DNA of 64,000 nucleotides, taken from positions 26,467,205 through 26,531,204 of the forward strand of contig NC_135361.1 of NCBI RefSeq assembly GCF_051622035.1, written 5' to 3'. Below are positions 26,301-37,008 of this stretch, in pieces (the stretch's first letter is position 1; each line of letters begins with the position of its first letter). Below the pieces are notes generated by a model. It saw nothing but the letters and a program-made list of their open reading frames with translations, did not search any database and was not told the DNA's origin. A program made the position numbers and the translations under genes. This stretch comes from Arctopsyche grandis (taxonomy: Eukaryota > Arthropoda > Insecta > Trichoptera > Hydropsychidae).

Positions 26301-29300
26301 AAGCAATGGTTTTTATATGCTTTTATCAAGCTCAGCCCCCTATTTATTTACATTTTTTACACTTACTGATGACCTTTCACCTTTTGAATGCTGACAAACG
26401 CCAATCGGCGTTTTGCCAACAAGTCTATGAGCCTGTAATACGCTGATAGGCTTTTTTTGAGATGTAAAAATAAACAAGAATACTACCCGTAAAGCCTTTC
26501 CAGGTAGCATTGAAAAAAAAAATGCATTGAACATGAGTCGTGTAATCCGTGTATAATGTTTATAAAGACTGGTTTACACCGCTATTTCTGAATTTATAAC
26601 CATAGCAAAATTTCTCGATGGAAATCCCTAACTGCCGAGTATTTTAGATTGTGAGCATTACACTTTAACAACAATGGAGATGATGGAACTTAGTTTTGGA
26701 AAAATACATTCATTAACACGCAGGATACCGTGCGCACAAATTTGTGCGTTTGAAAAACTACCTCTGGCTACCGTGCGCACAAATTTGTGCGTTGCGTCAC
26801 TCCTACTTCATATAAAGAAAAAACACGTTGAACCTCGTATTTCTTGTAATTTATTCATATCGGGGCTTAGTAAAAGATGTCGTTGGTGATATTTAACTAA
26901 AATAATTTAAAAATAGTCGATACTGAAAAATCCAGAAGGTTAGAAACTGGACTATAGCAAATGTACCAAATATTTCTTTAAATTTACAAAATATTTCTTT
27001 GGTTATGCCGAAGATGTCTCAAATTTTATTTTATTTAACTAAAGCGTATAGGAGGCTTGTAAAAATAATAGAACAGATCGTCATCGACCTTTTCAGAGGT
27101 TCGAAACCAGCGAAAGCTCACATATGTTCACATATGCATAACAGATTTTTTTTCTATTGACATATTTACTAATTCGTAGAAAAGATATAGGTAGAAAAAA
27201 ATAAGGGTGCTATATTTTCAGAAAGGTCGAGATCATTTCAGTCCTTTTCTGACCGTGACGAGGAAACGTTTATCGATAAATATACGCGTTATTTTTTAGA
27301 TTTCGTGTTCTATTTGATATCTTTGACTATTTTGATTTTCGATGCTTTTTGGATTCTATTTTTTGGATTTTGTGTTTTTGTGAAACTCTTTTGGATTATA
27401 TTGTGAAATTTCGTGTTTTCTGTTGTGTTATTGTTATAAATGGATTTTGTGTTTTTGTGACTATTTTATAAAACTCTGATTTTATTGTGAAATTTCGTGT
27501 TTTCTGTTTTGTGTTATCGTTATAAAATGGCTGAGAGAGAAGATTCATTTTTTGACGAGACTTTCGAAGACCAACTTTCTCAACCTCCTAGCGAAGGTGA
27601 AGAAGACATCGATGAGGCTTATGTCCAAGAAAGTGGAGATTCTGAGTCAGAAACTTCAGAACCACGTGTCAACCAGTCAGAATCTGAAAATTCTTCAGAA
27701 GAAGGTATCCCTGATGTGACATTGGATTGGTCCGAATTTGATCCTCCTAGAAATCTCAACAGCTTTGAAGGACTACCAGGATTGAACATTTTTCCTGATA
27801 ATCCATCTAACGTGGGAGACGTGACTTCACTCTTCATTGGAGATGATTTATTTGGTATTATAGCCGAGGAGACAAACCGATATTATGCCAAAAATAATAT
27901 CAAATATCCAACTTCCACACACTCGCGAAAATGGAGAGATGTTCTCGTTCCCGAGCTAAAAAAATGGTTCGGATTAGTTCTGATAATGGCTATTGTCAGA
28001 AAAAATTCCATCAGCGACTATTGGAGCACCAATCCTCTTATCGAAACTCCATATTTTCGAAAGACGATGAGCAGAAATAGATTTCAGCAGATTTTAAGGT
28101 ATCTCCACTTTTCTGACAATGAGAAGATTCCGACCGGCAGTCCAAATCGCCTAATTAAAATTCAAAACATAATAGACTACTTCACGAAAAAGTTTCAAGA
28201 GACGTACACACCGACGCAAAACCTGTCTTTGGACGAAGACATGATACCGTGGAGGGGGCGCCTCAAATGCAAGGTGTATAACCCTATGAAGATCATTAAG
28301 TACGGGATTCTAAATAGGATGATATGTGAAGCAAAAAGTGGCTATATTTGTAATTTCAAATTGTATTCGGGTGTAGGTACTTCTTTGAATAACACTATCA
28401 CCGATTTGTTATCTCCGTACTTAAATAAATGGTACAATGTCTACGCTGATAATTATTACAATAGCGTTAATTTAGCTACCAATTTATTGGGAGCTAAAAC
28501 AAGAATATGCGGAACTATTAGAAAAAATCGTGGCTTACCGCAAATTTTGAAAAACGCCCGCTTACAAATTCATGAATCAATACATCGAAGAAAGGGGGAT
28601 ATATTGATTCAAATTTGGAAGACAAACAAAAAACGAGACGTCAGAATTATTTCAACCATCCATCAGGCGCAAATTGTAGAAACTGGCAAAATCGACAGGA
28701 AAACAAATCAACCCATCAAGAAGCCAATCAGCATCATGGACTATAATAAATTTATGGGTGGAGTCGATCTCGCGGATCAGTACCTATCGTACAACCCCGT
28801 TTCACGGAAAACCATCAAGTGGACGAAGAAAGCCGCAATGTATCTGATGCATTGCGGAATTTTGAACGCTTATCATATCCACAAAAAGTTGAATGGGACG
28901 AATTGGAAATTCCAAGAGTTTATGCTGAAAGTCGCAGAGGCATGGCTTCAGAGTAACATTTCCAATACACCAGGTACATCAGACACACATTCCAATATAC
29001 CTTCAACTTCTGTCATGACGAGGACTCCCAGCATTGATCCGAACGAAAGACTACGTGGTTTCATAAAAGATCATGAATTAGTGAAAATAACTAATGAAAA
29101 AACGAATAAATTAGTGAGACGTAATTGTCGAGTGTGTGCAAAACTAAAAATTCGTAAACTGAGTGCTTTTATGTGTAAACAATGTAAAATTCCACTACAT
29201 GTTGGAAAGTGTTATCAAGACTACCATACAAAAAAAAAATATTAGATATAAAATTTCATTAGTGTACGAATTTCATATTGTGTTTAAATAACGTGTGTGT

Positions 29301-32300
29301 GTGTGTAAATAATAAAAATATACATAAAGTGAGTTTATCGATAATATATTATAATATAAAGGAAACTTTTAAATAAATATTGTGTAAATATCTACCAATC
29401 AATCAAATGTGAATATCTACATAAGGGGTGCAGTTTGCTGGGTGAGTGCTTTTTTTGTGTTTTTAGTTGAATAAATATGTTTGATTTTTTTTATATTCAT
29501 GTTCTGAAGAAAATATCACCATTGTTTACTATGTGCCCTTTTATATTTCTTCGGTAATTTATTGCCTACACTTGACTCCTGGTTACTAACCACTGCACTA
29601 GGTAATAAACACATTTTGGGGGGACCTTTTTTTTTTCTCACATCTGTTTTATGTTCCTCTTAGATTTTGCCGATGTCCTAAAATTCTCTCACTGATATTG
29701 TTATTTATGACGAAAGAGGATTAACCTTGTTGGATGTCGGCAATTCCAAAGCGCATATGGAATTGCATCTGACTGCATTGTATTTATAGGTTTCAAATAA
29801 CGACATTTGTTGTTTTTGTTACACAAAGGTTCACTGCTGCTAGATTTTTTTTGTTTATTTATAAAATATGTATATTTGCCATATTTATACACATTTTAAT
29901 TATTTATTTTATTAGTACGCGACTCACAGTTTGACTTTTACTGATTTTACAATTACGAAATTTTAAGATAGTCCATACGAAACTGCATTTCAAATTTCAC
30001 TTTTATACGTTTACTGGTAAAAGAGATATGACATTTTAAACAGTTACAGTTTTATGCAAAGATTAGCGCAAATTCTCCCCGCCGCACGCCTGTTTCTTTA
30101 GCAATAGCCCGTGGTATCCTATGTGTTAATAGATTAATAGTAATTTTGTTTATTTTATATTGTTGCAAGATATATTAGAGTCTAAACACACCTTTACAAA
30201 ACTCAAAATCCTCAGCTGTAGTTATCTAGGGTTTGTTTGGATTAGCCACAATTTTTACACCTGCTTTCTATTGGATTTCTAAATAATTCTAGTTGGAAAT
30301 TTTCAGCGTGGAGGGCTTTCAACAGAAAAGACGTCAGTACTCAAAGGGTTAATGCAAATAAAAATTAATGCTTAATCATTATTTTATTTCAGATTGTATG
30401 GTGACGACTCGTTAGATAACGTCCTCAACATGTTTGTGAAACTATTGCTCAGTATACCGCAAACCGATTTGCTCGTCAGTATAACAGTTTCATATCAACC
30501 ACATATGTACAAACATCATTCAATAAAAATCATTTCATGTGTCTTTCTGTATTCAGGATTATCCAAAATTGTCGCAGACATACTATGTACTCCTGGAGAG
30601 ATTGACGCACGATCACATGTCGTTCCTTGCGTCGTTAGAACCAGCTGCTTTCTTGTACATTTTAGCTACTATATCAGACGGTCTAATGGCTTTAGGTATG
30701 TATATCTGCTCATACTGGCACAGCACAGACCAGCAGTACGAAAAGAATTCATTCTGTATGGACACATTTATATGTTCCGTAATGCGTATGTAGCAGTAGC
30801 CGACACAACCTATTCATATTATACAGTCACCATATTATTTTCATATGACGTCATAGTAGTGTAACGTGGGAACGTGAGAGAGCATCCACTGTCTAAGTGC
30901 ATTTGTGGGTGAACAATAGAGACACCGGATTAGGCTAACGGGACTCAGTAAAAGTGCCCGAACAAAGAATACGCAGAAGTTCTCAGATCTGAGCGAGTGC
31001 CTGGACAATAGATACATTAATGAATCAGGGAAGCTGTGCTGTGCAACTTGTCCTTTATAAGAAGGTACACACGGTAGATCACATTATTCTGGAGTGCGGT
31101 GTATCCATGTGGACCTTTTGAATCGTTGAATGAATGCTATAAAGCGACTTTGGCCCCTCATTTGGATCTTAAACCCACCCAAGTGCATATATTTTTGTAG
31201 ACATCACACTGACAATATTGATTCGACGCAAGCAATATTGCGCCGTATCGTCGGCACTCTGTAAGCTGATTTTGCCATGTATTCTACCTTAACTTGTCTG
31301 AACGTGCGCTGCTGTATAGTACGAATAGAAGTTGTCTTTTCCGTGCACTGCTGTGCTGGGCTGTTAACTTTTAGTGTGGATTTTTATAAGCTTGCTTTAT
31401 TATATGTGAATTTTTTTGTTTGTTTGTAGATACGACGGTGTGTACGGGTTGCTGTACGACTTTGGATCACATTGTAACTTACTTGTTTAAGCAATTAACT
31501 CAAAAATGTAAATATTCATATGAATAGCCGTATTTACTTATTATAGTATAGTGCGTTGCAATTTTAATATGATGTGTAATGAAATTTCAGCTAGCGCATT
31601 CCCCGTTAAAAATCAACTCGGTCGGCCGCAAACGGCTCCAGAGCACAACGCCATGTTCCTAGAAGTGATGCAGAGAAGACCTGAAATCCTTCAGCAACTT
31701 TTAACCACGGTGATTATTTTTTATTTATTTTTGATTTTTAAATGCTTTTTATTATTACTAAATTATGTTCACAATACATTTTATATCTATTTTAATATCT
31801 GCTGATCATTTTATATTTTACAATTTTAATTTAATTTTGTTAGTACTCATTGTATTATATTATTCTAATGTTAATGTACAGCGTGATAGGAAAAAGAGCT
31901 CAAAAACCTATTTACAATTCTTATAAAAACGATCTAAAGCAGATTGTGTTTAGGTAATCTGTATGAAGCATTGCGATTGTTAGAAAATTAAGTGTGTTTG
32001 TTTATTAATTCGGCAGATATTAAACGTTATAATGTTCGACGAGTGTCGAAATCAATGGTCCATGTCTCGTCCTCTGCTCGGACTGATTCTACTCAACGAA
32101 GACCACTTCAGAAGGTTGCGAGCGAGCATCGTCGCCGCGCAGCCTCGAGAACAGCAGGCAGCTATGGACCGTTGTTTCACCAACTTGATGGACAGTGTAG
32201 AACGAAACCTCCTCACCAAGAACAAGGATAAGTATGTCATTTTGAATTGTAGTCCAACGTACAATCAGAAATTGGTCCGATTTACTAACACGTATAATAT

Positions 32301-32408
32301 TTTGCTTTCAGATTTACTCAAAACCTATCCATATTTAGAAAAGAAGTGAACGAATCGCTTCGCGATCCGAACACTACGGCGTCCGTCACCGACATGATGA
32401 CCTCATAA
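14082..32408 (+). CDS. Xpo7: Exportin-7 (RanBP16), importin-beta family receptor
   Basis: A Ran-dependent nuclear transport receptor that shuttles through nuclear pores. Coding exons: 14082-14096, 19753-19848, 19933-20036, 20110-20209, 21661-21768, 21857-21984, 22196-22388, 22460-22675, 22805-22951, 23029-23201, 23274-23461, 23527-23675, 24831-25003, 25085-25229, 25298-25445, 25514-25673, 25748-25938, 26027-26156, 30393-30474, 30557-30695, 31430-31507, 31591-31709, 32017-32231, 32312-32408. All junctions keep frame with GT-AG ends and give 1097 residues (vertebrate proteins about 1087). The N-terminus [19 protein letters not shown] and the end VTDMMTS match the family, as do [23 protein letters not shown]-like and [13 protein letters not shown] blocks. 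The exon at 24831 could instead begin at 24825, adding two residues. Introns 1, 4, 12, 18 and 22 carry repeats. Confidence 0.96.
14805..15006 (+). repeat. Dispersed ~195-bp repeat, copy 1 of 3
   Basis: Contains AAATTATGTTCACAATACAT and ends with GGAAAAAGAACTCAAAAACC. Copies at 31725-31922 (+) and 63015-63220 (-) are very similar over the whole length, so the family spread recently relative to the other repeats. No pol III boxes, inverted ends or open frame seen. Confidence 0.8.
15007..16470 (+). repeat. 165-bp satellite in exportin-7 intron 1
   Basis: Nine units are phased by the motif CGGGCGCATC at about 15104, 15271, 15417, 15581, 15746, 15910, 16077, 16243 and 16408 (the last altered). 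Spacing is 164-167 bp except one 146-bp unit. Each unit has an ATATATAAAAATGCTGTG block, an oligo-T, TTGTAAACAAATAAAGGTAC and TTGGTTATACGGGCGCATC. The last motif is also the end of a MITE family found at 16.4, 19.1, 35.9-36.05 and 36.2-36.65 kb, so the array probably grew from the end of such an element. Confidence 0.9.
16740..16943 (+). pseudogene. hAT transposase remnant
   Basis: A 67-codon open piece reads [17 protein letters not shown], resembling the conserved CAAHTLQLAV-NDA block of hAT-family transposases that precedes the catalytic C-terminal part. Nothing of the zinc finger or dimerisation region is visible nearby. A fragment only. It supports a hAT origin for the surrounding inverted-end element. 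Confidence 0.5.
17146..17482. mobile_element. TTAA-flanked MITE (piggyBac-like)
   Basis: Begins TTAACCTTTCC and ends GGGCAAAGGGTTAA. The right end shares GCCGCGTACAGG and TGTTCGCTA with the MITEs at 57302-57851, marking one family. TTAA targets and CCCTTTGCCC-type ends fit piggyBac-derived MITEs. No coding capacity. Confidence 0.55.
17925..18490 (-). mobile_element. 5'-truncated LINE 3' end
   Basis: On the - strand an open piece reads [20 protein letters not shown] and ends soon after. It resembles the last residues of non-LTR retrotransposon ORF2 proteins (compare the PISRAIYLFNRIS and PVARGIKLLNRIS pieces at 44.4 and 46.6 kb). A non-coding 3' segment and an (AAAT)n tail, seen as TTATTTATTT near 17915-17935, follow. 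Only the last part of the element is present, as expected for 5' truncation. Confidence 0.6.
18711..18881 (-). mobile_element. hAT-type MITE, second copy
   Basis: Same family as 12751-12921 but reversed, beginning CAGTGGCATGCGGT and ending GCCACTG. It sits at the same position in the surrounding dispersed repeat, so both were copied together. Flanking 8-mers ATATGTAT and ATGTATAT are similar but not identical. Confidence 0.7.
20430..21130. repeat. GGTCAGAAT repeat array with inverted half
   Basis: In exportin-7 intron 4, about a dozen irregular copies of TGGTCAGAATTTATA-like units occupy 20430-20745. After a short unique piece, reverse complements (ATTCTGACC, ATTATGACC) follow at 20860-20945 and 21055-21125, interrupted by the 105-bp repeat 20955-21052. 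The RNA of this intron could form a long, imperfect hairpin. Confidence 0.8.
23985..24180. repeat. Dispersed repeat fragment in exportin-7 intron 12
   Basis: Contains GACAAGTTTCTCCTACATTT at 24041, reverse complement of sequence at 11382-11414. Class unknown. Confidence 0.4.
24325..24533 (-). mobile_element. tRNA-derived SINE, reverse copy
   Basis: Read on the - strand it starts with an A-box-like TAGCTCAGTGATTGCG, then a B-box-like GGTTCAAG and the same body as the copy at 12221 (GAGTTTACCAATTT, GACTTGGATATTTGTGACTCC). It lies in exportin-7 intron 12 and lacks a clear A-rich tail. Confidence 0.7.
26340..26665 (-). repeat. Dispersed repeat, copy 2 (reverse of 766-1060)
   Basis: Reverse complement of the repeat at 766-1060, located in exportin-7 intron 18 about 50 bp before the piggyBac element. 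Confidence 0.7.
26717..30125 (+). mobile_element. Complete piggyBac-family DNA transposon
   Basis: Flanked by TTAA on both sides (26713-26716 and 30126-30129), the target duplication typical of piggyBac. Terminal inverted repeats are CACGCAGGATACC on the left and CACATAGGATACC on the right, 11 of 13 identical. The left end has two copies of the palindrome CGCACAAATTTGTGCG (about 26733 and 26773), likely transposase binding sites. The 3409-bp element carries one intact transposase gene. It lies in exportin-7 intron 18 in the same orientation as the host gene and leaves all exons untouched. Confidence 0.88.
27527..29245 (+). CDS. piggyBac transposase, intact
   Basis: A cut-and-paste transposase that excises at TTAA without leaving a footprint. 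The open frame from the ATG at 27527 encodes 572 residues. An upstream in-frame ATG at 27497 would add ten, but the 27527 start (ATAAAATGGCTGAG) gives the acidic N-terminus usual for the family. The three catalytic Asp candidates lie in SLDEDM, YADNYY and GGVDLADQ, at about residues 235, 308 and 412 of this start, with spacing close to the 268/346/447 triad of the moth element. The C-terminus has a Cys/His zinc finger ([25 protein letters not shown]) that binds DNA ends. No break is visible, so it may be active or recently so. Confidence 0.92.
   Translation: MAEREDSFFDETFEDQLSQPPSEGEEDIDEAYVQESGDSESETSEPRVNQSESENSSEEGIPDVTLDWSEFDPPRNLNSFEGLPGLNIFPDNPSNVGDVTSLFIGDDLFGIIAEETNRYYAKNNIKYPTSTHSRKWRDVLVPELKKWFGLVLIMAIVRKNSISDYWSTNPLIETPYFRKTMSRNRFQQILRYLHFSDNEKIPTGSPNRLIKIQNIIDYFTKKFQETYTPTQNLSLDEDMIPWRGRLKCKVYNPMKIIKYGILNRMICEAKSGYICNFKLYSGVGTSLNNTITDLLSPYLNKWYNVYADNYYNSVNLATNLLGAKTRICGTIRKNRGLPQILKNARLQIHESIHRRKGDILIQIWKTNKKRDVRIISTIHQAQIVETGKIDRKTNQPIKKPISIMDYNKFMGGVDLADQYLSYNPVSRKTIKWTKKAAMYLMHCGILNAYHIHKKLNGTNWKFQEFMLKVAEAWLQSNISNTPGTSDTHSNIPSTSVMTRTPSIDPNERLRGFIKDHELVKITNEKTNKLVRRNCRVCAKLKIRKLSAFMCKQCKIPLHVGKCYQDYHTKKKY
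31725..31922 (+). repeat. Dispersed ~195-bp repeat inside exportin-7 intron 22
   Basis: Copy of the 14805-15006 repeat. Intron 22 is only 307 bp long (31710-32016), so almost two thirds of it is this insertion. Confidence 0.8.
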
Positions 32409-33100
32409 CTAGGAGCGTGTCGTGCGGGAAGCGTGAGTCTGGATCGCAGCCACCGTCAATCTCGACCGCGAGAGAACGATGAACCTTCTGCCTTTTTGCT
32501 TGGAACATCATCCACGCACACCAAAGAGTGTCGACGTATTCATAAATTTGTTTTTCGCATCACCGTAATAAACAACGGTCGCTCGTACCACACTACGCAC
32601 GAGCGGCACGCTTCAACCGTAGAATATTGAAGAAACTGTGATAGTCTTGTTAATTTACACCTGTGTTTGTTGGCCAATCGTTTCACATAGTGAAAAATAT
32701 TTTTTTTTAATAAATACGTTCTCTTCCTAACGGACACACTCACGCAACCTATTATATTAATTACAATATATATATATATATATATATTATAGACTTAAAC
32801 AAAGCTGATTATGCATTTTGGATGTGACGAGTTGTCCTTGTCGAGTCTCTGTCTCTCTTTTTCTCCGGAGACTCGTGTAATTCCAACCTACTTATATGAT
32901 CGGGAATTATACGATGATGCTTTATTATTTTTTCATCAATTGTTCAGTTAGGTTATACACATCATGTGCATGTGCGAGGATCGGAGAGGTCCTCTAATTT
33001 ACGGTAAACACGTTGGTTTTTTTATTATTTTATTTATGTATTTTAATCAATTGAACGATCAATCAGTCACATTTTTATATAATGTAATTTTACATAGCTT
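32409..33100 (+). terminator. Exportin-7 3' UTR and polyadenylation region
   Basis: Follows the TAA at 32406-32408. An AATAAA lies at about 32708 (TTTTAATAAATACG). Further A/T-rich signals lie downstream, so the exact end is not certain. Confidence 0.5.
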
Positions 33101-33514
33101 TCACATGTGATATATAATTGCTCGATTTTTTTTTAGTTGTACGCTTATTATTGACGTGTATGCATTTTTCAGATGTTTTCGTCTGTTTATTATAAACCTG
33201 TACATAATGATAATATAACGGGAGTTAGCAAAACCACCATGTTTATCGTAAACAGTCATTATTGTTGTTGTGATTTAGATGGAATGAAAGGAGAGCGTGA
33301 TTTTTTAAAATAATGAAATGAATTTATATTAAAACTGAGCCTTTTCACTTTGAACCCCTTTCCTTGTGTGTGTATTTTTTTTTTAGAATGAAGGTGAATT
33401 GCATTAAAAAACGCAGCAGTATTAAAAAAACAATTTATTAAGATATTTTTATTAAATACAGACATTTAGGTCTATGGAAAACAATTAAATATTCATACGT
33501 TTCTGCGTTAAAAG

Positions 33515-33697
33515 TAAAAATACCAGCTGGACGTCTCGGGCTGCCGCTACATTTGTGCTGAGCACTTCACATTATCTTTAAGAATCAGACCTCAATTTTC
33601 TCGCAGTAGACCGAAAAACCAACTTTTTATTCCACATGCACTTCCACACACATTTATTAATAAATACATACATGAATTTTTAAATGACGCACAATAA
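33515..33697 (+). pseudogene. THAP zinc-finger C-terminal remnant
   Basis: An open stretch of about 60 codons reads YICAEHF and later PHALPHTF. THAP domains end with a Cys-x2-His-Phe pair followed, some 20-30 residues on, by P-x-A-x-P-x-x-F, and both are present in the right order. The N-terminal Cys pair is not visible and an in-frame stop lies just upstream, so this is a remnant. THAP domains occur in P-element transposases and in host proteins; I cannot tell which this came from. Confidence 0.4.
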
Positions 33698-34199
33698 AAT
33701 CGTGTTCCAAAATTAAAATCAATAAAAATCAAAACCCAAGTGGAAGATGTAGCAATAAAACCGAATATAATTTTATGATAACCTTGAAGAAAATTAGACT
33801 AAAGACAAAAAAATAAAACAATAATTCGTTTTGTATCAGAGAATAAGCCACAATATCGGCACAATTTTTTTTGCTAACTATTATAGAAATATATATATAT
33901 AAAAATGTATGAGAATATGTATGCATAAAAAAAGAAAAATAATAAAAAAAATAAATCGATTATAATAATAAATGTATTTTTATACGGTCATTTATAACAC
34001 ATACAAGTATTGGAAACAGTGATAATGCCACACTAATACAATGTGATTAAAAACATACAATATATAGGAAAAATTACAATTTTCTTCTAGATGAAAACTC
34101 GTCAATAATCAGAGAACATTTACAATAAAAAAAAATTAACATGAGAGTGTTGAGAAAATATTATTCGACCGGGTATGACAATGTGTTTTGATGATACCG

Positions 34200-34448
34200 A
34201 CCGACTGTGAAAGTTTTTTTTATTTATTTTTTTGATCTTAAAATCACAGCGACGACATCCGGCGGATTCATCAAATTTTTTAAAGTTTTAAATAATACAT
34301 CGTTTAATAACATTCATACATCACAACTGTTAATTTTTCGACTCACTTTAGTCTTATGTTGGAGGCACTCGACCGGTGATGAATGATCGGAGTATCTTCA
34401 GATGAATAAGGCGGGATATCCTTTTTCGATGAACGCTTGCAATAGTCC
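34200..34448 (-). other. Terminal exon, probably the eIF1 3' UTR
   Basis: On the - strand a strong acceptor (oligo-T, ATCATTGCAG) precedes an exon starting at 34448, and AATAAA on the same strand occurs near 34215-34225. The upstream candidate donor is the GTCAGT just after the eIF1 stop at 38593, giving a 4.1-kb intron. Read as protein the exon gives only GLLQAFIEKGYPALFI and a stop, so the alternative is the last coding exon of an unseen gene. Confidence 0.5.
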
Positions 34449-34459
34449 CTGCAATGATA

Positions 34460-35700
34460 AAAAAAAAACGACTAGATCAAACAAGAGCAAAGGTCATAAA
34501 TGATAATCATATCTATATATACACGTATACAACGAAAAAATTGGGCCACATCCAAACAAATCATGATAAAATCATACAATTCGATTATATAATCAGTCTT
34601 ATTTCGATAAACCACAACGGCGATTATTTATAATATATATATTACAATTGACCTTGCATATTGTAGGTTGAGTGTTCAACAAATTCATATCTAATGCTGA
34701 TGCGATATTATTTTGCAATAGCAAGTTATATGCATTTAATTATAAATATATGCATACAACTTAATGCACAACGAGTTACTTCAGCCTTTTTGATATTTCC
34801 AAAGCATGTCTATATTGTAAATGCAAATTATCGTAAAATGGAATAGAATTTCAACAATGATCGATAACTAAATATACGTTCAGAGTACAATATTTAAGAA
34901 ATCATACCAGACATTCGTTGTCAAGATAATACTCAAATTCAATTGTGATATTTCTCACTCGGATGACATAATGCTATACGAGCATAAGTGATAGTTCATC
35001 TAGTTTACATTTATCATTAATTTCTCTAGTCATTGTCGTGTCAAATGATGATCATACATACATGAAGTTGATTACAATGATTCTTTATTCAAACTAGTCG
35101 AATTTTACTTTAAATTTACTGGAATCGGTTTAGAAAATGGGATGATGTATTCCCTGCAAAACTGAAGAAAATCAATAAGATGAAAGACTAATTATCCTAT
35201 TCGAAAATGTGATTTTCGGCAATTATCTTTACCCATCCTTATTAGTTCAGAAGCATTTAGGATTATAATAGCTAGTTTGCACATCGATCATAAACTATGA
35301 TCTTTCTTCATGATCAGACTTAAAACGGACCATCATTGAAGAATATTAACTGAGTTTGTTTATTAGCCTACCCTTTAAAAGTATTTTTATTCAACTTAAT
35401 CCAATGCTTTTATATAAATCATTGCCGATTGATAATTTAAATATTCACGGAACCGAATTGTTAATGAGTTGCGCATTTCATTAATTCATATTCATTAGTA
35501 ATAACTACATTATTGATAAAATTAAGCCATAAAAACTGAAAGCACTTGACAAAGGAATAAAAATAATCAAGGGCAAAAAACTCAACTTTACAGGTCAACG
35601 TAATTTAGATTGAAATGAATACATACAAGCTATTGATTTATTCCATTGGAGACATGAAAATGCTCCCCTTTCTATCAAAGTTTAAAACCATCATTCATCA
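34460..35700. other. AT-rich sequence, nothing recognised
   Basis: No exon, RNA gene or clear repeat seen. Probably inside the eIF1 3'UTR intron. Confidence 0.4.
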
Positions 35701-35710
35701 ATCGGGACTT

Positions 35711-35852
35711 CAGTGGCGTGCCGTGGAAATATCTCTGTTTTTATCGCATAGCCTTAATTGTGTGTGCGCGAGCAGGATACAAGGGGACTCGTTATGACGT
35801 CACCTAGTCCCTTAGTCTCCTAAGACAGGTAGTTTCCCTTAGCAAGCCACTG
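35711..35852 (+). mobile_element. hAT-type MITE, third copy
   Basis: Starts CAGTGGCGTGCCGTGGAAAT and ends GCCACTG. The middle keeps the GTGCGCGAGCAGGATAC block of the family. Clearly diverged and shorter than the 12751 copy. Confidence 0.65.
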
Positions 35853-35874
35853 AGATACTTATCCGAGTATCGAA

Positions 35875-36650
35875 TATACAATATACACACTTACATTACT
35901 GGCCTTTAGTGTCGCAAAACAGTTGAAGCTAAATGACAGCACGCAACCAGTAATTGACGTTATATCGAACAATATTCAGACATACAACTATTTGGGAGAT
36001 GTGTTATCGATACGGCACTTAATGCTCAGATGCGCCCGTATAACCAACAAGTACCATCAATCACAATACTACTAATAACCCCCCCAGTGTTCGCTAGCTA
36101 ACGACTATTGGATTTATTTTATCAATGGTAGATTTCTAATATTTTGCGATAGGTGCCAATTTGTGCGAATTTTTTCGTATTATATTTCGTCTTTTGTAAC
36201 TTGTTGGTTATGTGGGCGCAACCCAGCACCAAATATATACACTTATACTAAAAAAAAAAACAAATACACTGCAGTTTCATGAATTCACAGTAGGCTTGCT
36301 GAGACTCAGAGTACATAATTTTCTGTCCAACAGCTCCACATTTGAAATAGTTCAGTCAAAATTTGTCTATCTTCAAAAGATCAACTGAGTCTGAATCCTT
36401 TTTCTTAATTAATAGTATTACGATATGTGTCAACTATAGTTATGTAAAATTTAGTATAGTTATGTAAGGACCCTCTCTCGATCTGGGATGGCCAATTACA
36501 TTTCGTTTCAGTTTCGCATTGCAAGAAATACAACATCGTATATTGATTAATGTGATGTCCATTACAGTTGTTTTACGAAAACTGTTTGCGACACCTACAT
36601 ATGTATACTCTATGCCCAGTTGTATCCATATAACCAACAAGTACTCAAAA
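35875..36650. mobile_element. Two MITE copies with GGTTATACGGGCGCA ends
   Basis: A first unit spans about 35875-36050, ending GCGCCCGTATAACCAACAAG. A second spans about 36195-36650, from TTGGTTATGTGGGCGCAACC to ATATAACCAACAAGTAC. The ends match those of the 16.4-19.1 kb element and the 165-bp satellite. No coding capacity. Confidence 0.6.
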
Positions 36651-36751
36651 TCGCTCTTTGGTACCAAATATTGACACGTTCATATAATGCACGATGCATA
36701 TAGAAACTGCTCATTCAGCAGTATGTATTTGCAAAATATGCATTACATAAC

Positions 36752-36960
36752 CAGCAGCGTGGACTAGTGATCAGCATATTATGCTTTCGAGCGGAGTGGT
36801 AACGGTTCAATTTCCACTAGTAAGCTGCTGGCCAGACCTTGGCTTGTGACTCCAGGTCGATCGTTTCCTTTCAGAGTTTGCCAATTTTTCTGATTTTCAT
36901 TGAAACGACTCCTGTACATTGACATCTCCATTCCAATCTCGCTTGCAAATCTCAAGTTAT
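36752..36960 (+). mobile_element. tRNA-derived SINE, third copy
   Basis: The head resembles the 12221 copy, with a weaker A box and a B-box-like GGTTCAATTTCC, followed by the shared body (TTGTGACTCCAGGTCGATC, CAGAGTTTGCCAATTT). Older, more diverged. Confidence 0.65.
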
Positions 36961-37008
36961 TCAGCGTCTTGAGGTTCGCCAATTTCTATAATAAAATGCT
37001 GCAAAAAT

